In this document: positions 55,972-64,000 of the stretch, one piece after another
Layout of the letters: every line of letters starts with the position of its first letter
Numbering within the stretch: the first letter of the stretch is position 1
NCBI RefSeq assembly: GCF_024166365.1
Contig: NC_064842.1
Coordinates: forward strand, 29,669,001-29,733,000
Length of the DNA stretch: 64,000 nucleotides
From: Elephas maximus indicus
Lineage: Eukaryota > Chordata > Mammalia > Proboscidea > Elephantidae
Direction: 5' to 3'
Program-made: the position numbers and the translations under genes
The notes under the pieces: generated by a model
What the model was told of the DNA's origin: nothing
What the model saw: the letters and a program-made list of their open reading frames with translations, nothing else
Database searches by the model: none

Positions 55972-56426
55972 TTGTTGTTAGGAGCAGTGAAGTCGCTTCT
56001 GACTCATAGTGACACTATGTGCAACAGAATCCATCCTCCAATGAGCGAGGTATGCATGGGTTTACAAAGATGTGGTGAAACTCATGTGAAATTGTGCACT
56101 ACAGATTAGCAAGTAAACACAATTAAACCCGTGCATACCTTGCTTATTGGTTATCCTCCCTTGCTCACAATCCTTGCTATGTTTGAGTCCATTGTTGCAG
56201 CCACTGTGTCAATCCATCTCATTGAAGGTCTTCCTCATTTTCGCTGACCATCTACTTTACCAAGCATGATGTCCTTCTCCAGGGACGGCCGGTACCTCCT
56301 GATAACATGTCCAAAGTATATGAGATGAAATCTTGCCATCCTTGCTTCTAAGGAGAATTCTGACTGTTCTTCTTCCAAGAAAGACTTGTTCATTCCTCTG
56401 GCAGTCCACAGTATATTCAATACTAA
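55972..56426 (-). mobile_element. RTE/BovB-like 3' end interrupted by a palindromic insert
   Basis: Reverse-strand RTE: tail 'ttgttgttaggagcagtgaa' (55972-56030), then after the insert 'cacaatccttgctatgtttg', 'aagcatgatgtccttctcc', 'cataacatgtccaaagtat'-type sequence, to 'cagtatattcaatact'. Confidence 0.88.
56038..56150. mobile_element. short element with 26-bp inverted ends inside RTE
   Basis: The 26-bp arms 56038-56063 and 56125-56150 are reverse complements at 23 of 26 positions, around a 61-bp loop. They interrupt the RTE copy. An 8-bp near-direct repeat (catcctcc/tatcctcc, 56032-56039 and 56152-56159) hints at a target duplication, but the ends do not align cleanly with it. Family unknown to me. 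Confidence 0.5.
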
Positions 56427-56682
56427 TGAATACAGACTACAAAATACTAGAAGGAAATCTGAGGAGATTAGGCAATGCTTGTAAATGTGTGCAAGTGAGT
56501 GAGATTGTCTCTTGGATCACTCTGGAGCAGGGAATGGTTTTCAGCAGATCATGGCAGGATTTCTTTTTCTAAGTTTGAAAACATGAATATGATTGTGACC
56601 ACATAAGAGCAGAAAGACGTGACATGCTAGACTAATAGACATTGCAACTCCCAAGAGAAGAGATAGAAGTCATTCCAGCAGT
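56427..56682. other. unassigned sequence
   Basis: No repeat or gene recognised. Confidence 0.5.
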
Positions 56683-56830
56683 AAATATTTATTGAGCATC
56701 TGAGTGGGCTAGGGACCCTGAGAAATAATACCTCCAGAGCAGATGAAGCCTTTCAAAAGTATGGTCTTCAGTTAATTTGCACATTTCTGTGAGGTGGGTA
56801 TTGTTACCCCTCTTTGTTCAAAGAGGTTAA
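56683..56830 (-). mobile_element. MIR fragment
   Basis: 'aatatttattgagcatctga' then 'gaggtgggtattgttacccc' in reverse-strand MIR order. Confidence 0.6.
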
Positions 56831-56877
56831 TTGAATTGGAGATCTCTTGGTTTCTGGTTTTATACCCTTCCTGTGTG

Positions 56878-57070
56878 CATTCTGGGCTTAAGTTCTGGCT
56901 ATTTGTCATTTTCTAGCTGAGCTACTACAACAAGTTAGTGCTTAGCTTCCATTTTCTCCATTGCTAAAATGGAAATTGTGATGCCTACCTCCTAAGGGAG
57001 AACGGGTATAAAAATGCAGACGCAGTGCCTGTCATATAGTAGATCCTCAGCACGCATTGGTTCCTCTTTC
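56878..57070 (+). mobile_element. MIR SINE
   Basis: 'gggcttaagttctggctatt', 'cattttctccattgctaaaa', 'gatgcctacctcctaaggga', 'cagtgcctgtcatatagtag' in plus-strand order. Confidence 0.8.
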
Positions 57071-57135
57071 TTTTTGTTACTGAAACACAGTGCACACCAT
57101 ACAGCAACAGAGCAGAGCGATGCCCTAAACAAGTA

Positions 57136-57419
57136 CAGGGAGTCCCCGACTCATGACAGGGCTCTATTCGGATGACTCCATCGTAAGTCAGTTCTAATGT
57201 AAGTTTTTAGTTTTCATTATTATTGCCTTTTATTATAAATATCTTTATAAATCCAATCATTACCTGTCTTGGGGGGGATTGGCATGAGAATGATAACATC
57301 AACAAATGACACGCTGGAACATTGTATGTAGTGTCTATTACTAATATGTACCCAAAAAAGGGACAGTTGTAAGCGTGATTCCTCATAACTTGAACATGTC
57401 ATAAGTTAGGAACTACCTG
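57136..57419. mobile_element. TIR DNA element with TA duplication (pogo/Tigger-like)
   Basis: A 284-bp element with CAG...CTG ends flanked by TA on both sides (57134-57135 and 57420-57421). Terminal 23-bp inverted repeats 57136-57158 and 57397-57419 match at 18 of 23. No transposase frame, so it is a non-autonomous element. TA target sites and CAG termini fit pogo/Tigger-type mariner relatives. I cannot name the family. Confidence 0.65.
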
Positions 57420-57475
57420 TACAGGGTGACCAGGCCACCGTATGGTCTAGATCCAGACTTGAGAAGAGCTCTGAA

Positions 57476-57592
57476 CCCATACCCGTTGCAGCTGAGTCGA
57501 TTCTGACTTATAGCGACCCTACAGAGTTGAACTGCCCCATAAGGTTTCCAAGGCTGTAATATTTACGGAAGCAGACTGCCACATCTGTGTGT
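57476..57592 (-). mobile_element. AfroSINE (long variant), truncated
   Basis: Reverse strand. 'cagctgagtcgattctgact', 'aactgccccataaggtttcc', 'gcagactgccacatctgtg'. The head is missing. Confidence 0.85.
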
Positions 57593-57865
57593 GTGCCTGG
57601 AGGGGGATGGTGGGAAAAGGATGGAGGCAGGAAGTCACAGTTGAAGGAGAAGTCCCAGAACCTATACTCTTCTCCCAACACTCACAGCTAAATCCCTAAT
57701 GATAGCTTCAGGGATGAGGGTGCCACAGCAGATGACTGGGTGATATCGAATCCCCTACACTTTCAAAAACAATATGTACCTCAAAAAAAAAAAAAAAAAA
57801 AAAAAACTCCAAGTTTCATCTCGCCCATTTACCATTAAAGCTATTTTACACTGTAGGTGTGCAGG
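57593..57865. other. unassigned, with poly-A run
   Basis: Poly-A run of about 24 bases at 57783-57806. Nothing else recognised. Confidence 0.5.
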
Positions 57866-58300
57866 TGTATTCGTTTCCCAGGGCTGCCGTAACAAACTGA
57901 AATTTAGTGAAAACAACAGGAATTTATTCGCTCGCAGTTCTGGAGGCCAAAAGCCCAAAATCAAAGTATTGGTGGGGCCATGTTCTCTCCGACGGCTCTA
58001 GGGAAGAATCTATTCCATGCCTTTCTCTTGGGTGTTTGTTTCTGGCGATCCTTGGCATCCCTTGGCTTGTAAGGGCATCGCTCCCACCTCTGTCTCCATC
58101 ATCACATGGCATCCTCCCTGTGTCTCTGTGTCTGTGTCTCTTCCTGTAAGGACAGAGTCTTTCGGGATTTAGGGCCCGTCATGATTCAGCATGACCTCAC
58201 CTTAACTAATTACATGTGCAACAATCTTATTTCCAAATAAGTCACACTCTAGGGTTCCAGAAAGAACATGAATTTTGAGGAAACGCTCTTCAACCCAGTA
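57866..58300 (-). mobile_element. MaLR (MLT1-type) LTR
   Basis: Reverse-strand MLT1 order: 'cccagggctgccgtaacaaa', 'ggaatttattcgctcgcagt', 'ctgtttc/attccatgcc'-type sequence, 'ccttggcttgtaagggca', 'cttatttccaaataagtcac'. Degenerate at the right end. Confidence 0.85.
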
Positions 58301-59283
58301 CAGCAAATAAAATAATGATTAACTAAATTATAGAAATATAACTTATGCAGAATCTTAAAATTCTCTAGTCCCACTCTCTCATTTTGAGGACATAGAAAAT
58401 AAGGTAGTTGGATGATTTTGCTAGAGTCGTGTACAGATATCAATAGGCAAAGAATGAAAACCCATTCTATTTCTCTTTCCACCATACCAGATATTTCTTA
58501 CAATTTAATCAATTATAGCTAATATATTACTTTTAGGTAGATCAGATTTTAGTAACATATTTTTATGATATCTCTTATGCACACAGAGCCCTTCTTAATA
58601 CAAAATCTATATAATCTACTTAATCCCATTTTAAATGGCTTAAACATATTTTTACTATTGCAATTGATCATAGAGGATTAAAAACTGCTGTGTTTTGGCT
58701 TTTTGGACATATTATGGTCATATCTAAAATGCATTTGATGTTAAGTCAAGAATAAAATTCTCAATTGTATTGTTGTTTCTAAGGTAAAATATAATCTACT
58801 TTAAGACAACTGACTTTGTCATAAACTTTCCAGGAATGAAACTTGATAAAAAGCAGAGACTTGCTGCATATGACAATAATTAAATCTATACTCAGCAAGT
58901 ATAAAAGAATGACTGTAAGGGCAGGCAATTTGGAAGCAAAAAAAAAAAAAAAAAGACAAATATGAGAGAAAATCTTACTGAAGTCTGATACTCATGATAT
59001 TATTTTGAGATATGGGGTTATCTTTATACATTTGAGGGAAAAAACAAAATCCAGTAAGTACCCAAATTATAAAATGAATTGTATTTTCAAAAATCAATGG
59101 GCAAGTTCTGTTTTGGATCTTAGAGTGCATTTTTCTCATGAACACAGTGGTGAAAATAGGTGAGGATTAAGTTCCTGGTCTATAAAAATCTTATTAAATT
59201 ATCACGTAGCTGAAATATTCTATATTTGCAATGAATAGAGTTGAATACTCTTTTGAACATCACAGTAATGAAAACAAAAATAT
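58301..59283. other. AT-rich unique sequence
   Basis: No repeat assigned. Poly-A run at 58939-58954. No gene seen. Confidence 0.5.
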
Positions 59284-59303
59284 TGAAGAAATATTTTTTT
59301 TAA

Positions 59304-59609
59304 TTTTTATTGTCCTTTAAGTGAAAGTTTACAAGTCAAGTCAGTCTCTCATACAAAAATTTATATACACCTTGCTATATACTCCTAATTGCTCTCCCCC
59401 TAATGAGACAGAACACTCCTTCTCTCCACCCTCTCTTTTTGTGTCCATTCCACCAACTTCTAACCCCCTCTACCCTCTCATCTCCCCTCCAGATAGGAGA
59501 TGCCAACAGTCTCAAGTGTCTACTTGATCCAAGAAGCTCATTCTTCATCAGCATCTTTTTCTATCCCATTGTCCAGTCAAATCCCTGTCTGAAGAGTTGG
59601 CTTTGGGAA
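59304..59609 (-). mobile_element. elephant-type L1 3' UTR tail, 5'-truncated
   Basis: Reverse complement of the tail at 61750-62065. Landmarks: 'gtgaaagtttacaagtcaag', 'catctcccctccagatagga', 'agagttggctttgggaatg'. A 20-bp direct repeat with one mismatch flanks it (59284-59303 and 59610-59629), so it is a clean retroposed insertion. Confidence 0.88.
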
Positions 59610-59784
59610 TGAAGAAGTATTTTTTTTAAACAGAGGGAAAGTAGGTTTAATTATGGATGAAGAAGCTGCTAAATGATTTTGTGGAGACTCTGAGGAGGAT
59701 ACCTTGGCACTTTCTAGGGCTTTAGAGATAATAAGTCTTGTTCTTTTGTCTAATTTAATTTTTTAAATGTATGACTTTACTCTT

Positions 59785-59880
59785 CATTCATTCAACAAAT
59801 GTAACTTGGGTGACTACAGTGTGCTGGGCATTGTGCTAGTGGCTGGAGCTATGAGTGTGAAAACAGTCCCTAGTTCAAAG
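59785..59880 (-). mobile_element. L2-like 3' end
   Basis: 'cattcattcaacaaatgtaa', 'gtgtgctgggcattgtgcta' in reverse-strand order. Confidence 0.6.
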
Positions 59881-60298
59881 AAAAATAGCATTTGAAACCT
59901 TTACTAATGAATTCAATCACTTACTTGAATTCACTGAGTTATTCAATTAATTCAATCATTACTCAGTAAATGTTGAGTATTTGCTTCACTCAGCAACATT
60001 GTGTTCAAGAGAAAAAGGCGTCTGAAGGTCTTGTTATTCCTAGGCATGTCAGCTTCTATTAAGCAGTTCTAGCTCACCAATGAAGTATATAGAAATGCTC
60101 CTGAGATCATGTCCAAAAATTAAGAAAGAGAAATGAGGAAGATAAAAGAGGAGGGTGGTATGTCTGTATGTGTGTATGTGTGTCTGTGCGTGTATACAAA
60201 CATACACATGGGGAATATAAGAGACTGCCTCAGACAGCCTGAGGAAAAAGAAAACGCATACTTTTGTGGACCATCTATTTCACTGGGAGGCAAGAAAA
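59881..60298. other. unassigned, with (TG)n-like tract
   Basis: An imperfect 'gtatgtgtgtatgtgtgtc' tract lies at 60164-60200. Nothing else recognised. Confidence 0.5.
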
Positions 60299-60299
60299 G

Positions 60300-60472
60300 G
60301 GATACCAGCTGCTGTGAAGTCGATTCCAACCCATGGTGACCCCATGTGTGTCAGAATTGTGCTCCATCGGTTTTTAGTGGCTGAGGTTTCAAAAGTAAGG
60401 CCTTTCTTCTGCGTCACCTCTGGGTTAGCAGCTGGGAGCGTTAACGGTTTTCACAGCCCAGGTATTCCGAAG
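60300..60472 (-). mobile_element. AfroSINE
   Basis: Reverse strand with small deletions. 'gctgtgaagtcgattccaac', 'gaccccatgtgtgtcagaat', 'aaggcctttcttctgcgtca', head 'cacagcccaggtattcc'. Confidence 0.9.
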
Positions 60473-61074
60473 AGGGAGATAGAATGAAAAAACAAAAACA
60501 ACCACCACCGGCTAAGACACTTTGGGTGTCAGTTATTAGAAGTGCTGTTTTCCCAGAGCAGCTTTGTGACTAAGACTGGAGATGGAGCAGGGAGTGGGGG
60601 TACTGGTACTTCCTCGAAGGGAAATTTGTATAAGTCAAGTGTTAACAACTGAGCAAGCACCAATAAACATGGAAAAGAAAATGTATCCATGATATGCATG
60701 ACGTTATTTTGAATGAGATTTATTATGCATGTTTATTCTTTAATTATTTCATAGGCAAACAGTAATATCCAGTTGGCATGCTGTAAAAGAAAGGCAGATT
60801 AAGGATGGCTATCAAATCTCCATTTCCTCTCAACCTTAGCACTGATCTTTCTTTTGGTACATGTTCACAAATACTAGACTTAGAAAAGCGAACGTACACC
60901 CTCAATTTGTCTTAAAATGAAGTTTCAATGTTAAGGAGAAAAAACATTTTAACAGATGAAGAGGAAGGCTTTGAAAAATTGATTCTGAGGAAGTGATTTC
61001 CTGGAAAGGCAAAAAGGGTGATGAATTAAAATGAACCAGGGAATAAGCCCAACTGTGACTTAGATTCCAGTCAT
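60473..61074. other. unique sequence, no gene recognised
   Basis: Nothing assigned. Confidence 0.5.
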
Positions 61075-62560
61075 TTTTCAACAAGCACTGACTGAGCACC
61101 TACTATGAGCCTGATACACCCTAGTCTCGGCACCAAGATAGCATGTGAACTCCCTGCTTTCATGGAACTTACATTCCAATGGGGGCTGTGTGTATGGAGG
61201 GGGCAGATATCAAAAGTGAGCATATAAAGGAACAAGGAAATATCAAATAATTGTAACTGCTATGAAGAAAATGAAACAATGGTACAATAGAGAGTGACTA
61301 GCTACAGTAGATCATGTTCAAGAAAGGCCTCGCAACATCTAGGTCAATTGGCATGATAAAATCTGTTAAGAAAATATTCTGCATCCCACTTTCGTGAGTG
61401 GAGTCTGGGGTCTTAAATGCCAGCAAGCAGCCATCTAAGAAGCATCAATTGGTCTCAACCCACCCGGAGCAAAGGAGAATGAAGAACACCAAAGACGGAA
61501 GGTAATTACGAGCCCGAGAGACAGAAGGGGACACATAAACCAGAGACTACATCATCCTGAGACCAGAAGAACTAGATGGTGCCCAGCTACAACCAATGAC
61601 TGCCCTGACAGGGAACACAACAGAGAGTCCCTGATGGAGCCTGGAGAGCAGTTGGATGCAGACCTCAAATTCTCATAAAAAGACCAGACTTAATGGCCTG
61701 AGACTAGAGGGACCCCAGAGGTCATGGTCCCCAGACTTGCTGTTGGCCCAAGACTGGAACCATTCCCAAAGCCAACTCTTCAGACAGGGACTGGACTGGA
61801 CTATAAGATAGAAAATGATACTGGTGAGCTTCTTGGCTCAAATAGACACATTAAACTAAGTAGGCAGCTCCTGTCTGGAGGGGAGATGAAAAAACAGAGG
61901 GGAACAGAAGCTGGCTGAATGGACACGGGAATACAGGGTGAAGAGAAGGAATGTGCTGTCTTATTAGGAGGAGGGCAACTAGGAGTACATAGCAAGGCGT
62001 ATACAAATTTTTGTATGAAAGACTGACTTGATTTGTAAACTTTCACTTAAAGCACACATACACAAAAAGTCCCCGAGTAAGTGACCTTTGAGGCAAGGCC
62101 AGAATGACTAAGGAACTCAGCCTTAGAAATGTCTGGGAGGACACTAAGGGAGATAACAGCTAGTGCAGATATCCTAAGGTGGGAACAAGCTTGTGTTTTG
62201 GGGACTGGAAAGAGGGCAGTCAGCAAGGATGGGCAAAGCATGAGTTGAGATCAGAGGGAAGGGCAGAGGACACATGGGGCCCTGAAGATCATGTAATAGT
62301 CTGGATTTTATTGAAAGATGCATAGCAGGGGATTAACGTGATCTTTTTTATAGGTAATTTTAAAGTATTTCTCTGGCTGCTATGTGGAGAATGGATTATA
62401 GTGGAGTAAGGGATGGGCAGACAGACAATTAGAAAGCTTCTGCAGGGGTCCAGGTGGGAGATGGTGGTAGCCTGGACTCAAGCGGTAGAAATGGCAATGG
62501 AGAGAAGTGCTTGGGTTTAGAACGTTTCAGAGATGGAGCAGACAAATTTTCTTGACTGCT
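61075..62560 (-). mobile_element. L2 LINE, split by elephant-type L1 tail
   Basis: The left piece (61075-61340: 'actgagcacctactatgagc', 'catggaacttacattccaat') and the right piece (62066-62560: 'aagtgacctttgaggcaagg', 'gggattaacgtgatctttt', 'ctctggctgctatgtggaga') are consecutive in reverse-strand L2. Confidence 0.8.
61341..62065 (+). mobile_element. elephant-type L1 3' UTR
   Basis: Plus strand. 'gagtctggggtcttaaatgc', 'catcaattggtctcaaccca', 'gccctgacagggaacacaac', 'gactgacttgatttgtaaac', 'tttcacttaaagcacacata'. Collinear with the reverse copy at 59304-59609. The left border is uncertain, and no target duplication was found. Confidence 0.8.
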
Positions 62561-62589
62561 CAATCAAAGTACACTCTCCGTTACTGTTG

Positions 62590-62780
62590 CATTGCTGTAT
62601 TTTCAATTCCTGAACAGCTTTTTCACGATTTGATATATTTCTTGTTTATTTATTTACATGTATTCCCAATTTTCTCCTGCTAGAATGAGAGCTTTATGTG
62701 TTTGCTCATTCCAGTGCCTAGAACTGTGGTTGACTGACATAGGCAAACACTCAATAAACACCTACTAAACGAATGGATTT
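62590..62780 (+). mobile_element. L2-like 3' end
   Basis: 'ctgctagaatgagagcttta', 'cagtgcctagaactgtgg', 'cactcaataaacacctacta' in plus-strand order. Confidence 0.7.
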
Positions 62781-62863
62781 GCTGAAAGGTTGGATTAGAG
62801 CTTGAGGGAACGAGAGTCATTAAGAGTATTGGGAAGGTGTGGAATAGGATTCTAGAGAATAAA

Positions 62864-63165
62864 TTGTTGTTGTTGTTGGTTGCTACTGAGTCAGCTCCAA
62901 CCCATGACACTTTGCGTGTGACAGAATGAAATGTTGCCTGGTCCTGACCGTCTTCAAGATGGTTGGTATGTTTGAGTCCGTTCTTGTGGCTATTGTGTCG
63001 ATTTATCTCATCAAGAATTTCCCTCATTTTCACTGACTTTACCAAACATCATATCCTTTTCTAGTGACTGGTCTTTCCTGATGATGTGTGGAAATCTCAC
63101 AATCCTCGCTCTGAAGAAGCATTCTTATTGCATTTCTCCTAAGACTGATTTTTTCGTCCTTTTGG
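62864..63165 (-). mobile_element. RTE/BovB-like LINE 3' end
   Basis: Reverse strand. 'ttgttgttgttggttgctac', 'gttgcctggtcctgaccgtc', 'tgacaggat/ctggtctttcctg'-like stretch, 'cttttggcagtcc' at the right. An AfroSINE abuts it at 63166. Confidence 0.88.
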
Positions 63166-63362
63166 CAGTCCCTGGGTGGTGTACGCAGTTAAACATCAAC
63201 TACTAACCGAAACATTGGTGGTTCAGATCCACCTAGAGGTGCTTCAGAATGTCCTGGCAATCCACTCCTGAAAGGTCACCCCCCATCTCAAACCCTACAT
63301 GCAGTTCTACTCTGAAATACATGGGGTTACCATGAGTTGGAATTTGACTCAGTGGCAACTGG
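63166..63362 (+). mobile_element. AfroSINE (gggtccctgggtggt-type head)
   Basis: Plus strand. Head 'tccctgggtggtgtacgcag', B-box-like 'ggttcagatcc', body 'cacctagaggtgcttcagaa', tail 'accatgagttggaatttgac'. Confidence 0.9.
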
Positions 63363-64000
63363 AGAGTAAATGGAAACTGCTTTATTTAGCTACTTGAATA
63401 CTCAAACTGTGCAGAGATTTTGTCATTAGAAAGAATCGGCCGGAGAGGTTTAAGTATGGAGAATTTAAACCTTCTCGTGAAAACACAAGAATACTTTCAA
63501 GTGTCTAGGTAGAAATGACCATCAATTCATCCATGTCTCACTTTAAGGCCTCATTGTAACAAGAAGACATCATATGAACCATCTTAAGAACAGCGAGGGC
63601 TGTGATCAGATTGTTCCCCCAGATGGAAATCAATTTGGTTATCACATGCCAGCCTCAGCCATAAACCAAGTACAGGTTTGAGGACACCCAGGAGCCTTCA
63701 TCTCAAAACCAGCCTCCTGAAAGTATAAATAAGCATTCTTCTGAACTCTGGTTGCTTACTTAGAGATATTTTTAAGTCTCCCCAGTTTTTGGAAAGAGAA
63801 CCAAGTATTCTCTCTGCCCAGCATCCCAGCCTGTGCTGAGGACAGAGTGAGAGGACCGAGTTTCAGGTTAATTTATATTGTGGTTGTAGTGATTGGCTTT
63901 TGTTGGTGATTAGAATGTCTGGAGGTTGACGTTGTTAAGGAGAGGTTTTTGTGATGACTTCAGAAAATAGAAAATTACTGTAAATAAGGTGGTATTTAGC
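63363..64000. other. unique sequence with TATA-like motif to window end
   Basis: No repeat in this stretch. A TATAAATA motif at 63724-63731 is followed about 130 bp later by 'gaccgagtttcaggttaatt' (63856-63875), which contains a possible splice donor. This could be a promoter and first exon, but support is weak. Confidence 0.25.

Overview
This window is mammalian nuclear DNA and almost certainly afrotherian, most likely an elephant. The evidence is the interspersed repeats. About 30 copies of a tRNA-like SINE of the AfroSINE type are present. They share their 3' tail (a 'gtcgctatgagt' core ending in 'cacctaacaacaac'-type sequence) with RTE/BovB-like LINE copies in the same window. There are also two copies of a lineage-specific L1 3' UTR of the kind that is abundant in elephants. 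I find no complete protein-coding gene and no functional RNA gene. The longer open frames lie in repeats, microsatellite or unconstrained sequence. The window reads as intergenic or deep-intronic DNA, apart from one low-confidence candidate terminal exon near 54.0-54.25 kb and weak promoter-like motifs at 30.2 kb and 63.7 kb.

Layout. 0-13 kb: mostly unique DNA with AfroSINEs, an old MaLR (MLT1-type) LTR split by a younger ERV LTR (4.2-5.4 kb), a head-to-head pair of RTE-derived copies (6.1-6.7 kb) and a MER5-like hAT element (8.2 kb). 13-23 kb: several short exact tandem duplications, an AT-alternating tract, a 700-bp CA-rich satellite (16.6-17.3 kb) and RTE copies. 23-32 kb: L2 and MIR fragments, and an AfroSINE split by a MaLR-type LTR (26.1-26.6 kb). 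32-40 kb: L1 territory, carrying a 1.2-kb RTE/BovB-like reverse-transcriptase remnant with clear target-site duplications (33.9-35.1 kb). 40-49 kb: an RTE-derived non-autonomous copy, a GC-rich G-quadruplex-prone islet (41.3-41.6 kb), a long L2 copy with reverse-transcriptase remnants (43-46.3 kb) and an L1 block hosting a MIR/AfroSINE/AfroSINE nest. 49-64 kb: sparser repeats, a TIR element with TA duplication (57.1-57.4 kb), an MLT1-type LTR, and two opposite-strand elephant-type L1 tails.

The elements relate as parasite and host. RTE appears to supply the reverse transcriptase whose 3'-end recognition AfroSINEs and internally deleted RTE copies exploit. The nesting gives a relative age order: L2/MIR/old L1/MLT1 first, then RTE and AfroSINEs, with at least one MaLR-type LTR inserted after an AfroSINE. 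The most unusual structure is a 126-bp exact copy of nearby unique sequence sitting inside an AfroSINE (3671-3796), which looks like a templated repair insertion. Family names come from recalled consensus patterns, not from a database search. Boundaries without visible target-site duplications are approximate.
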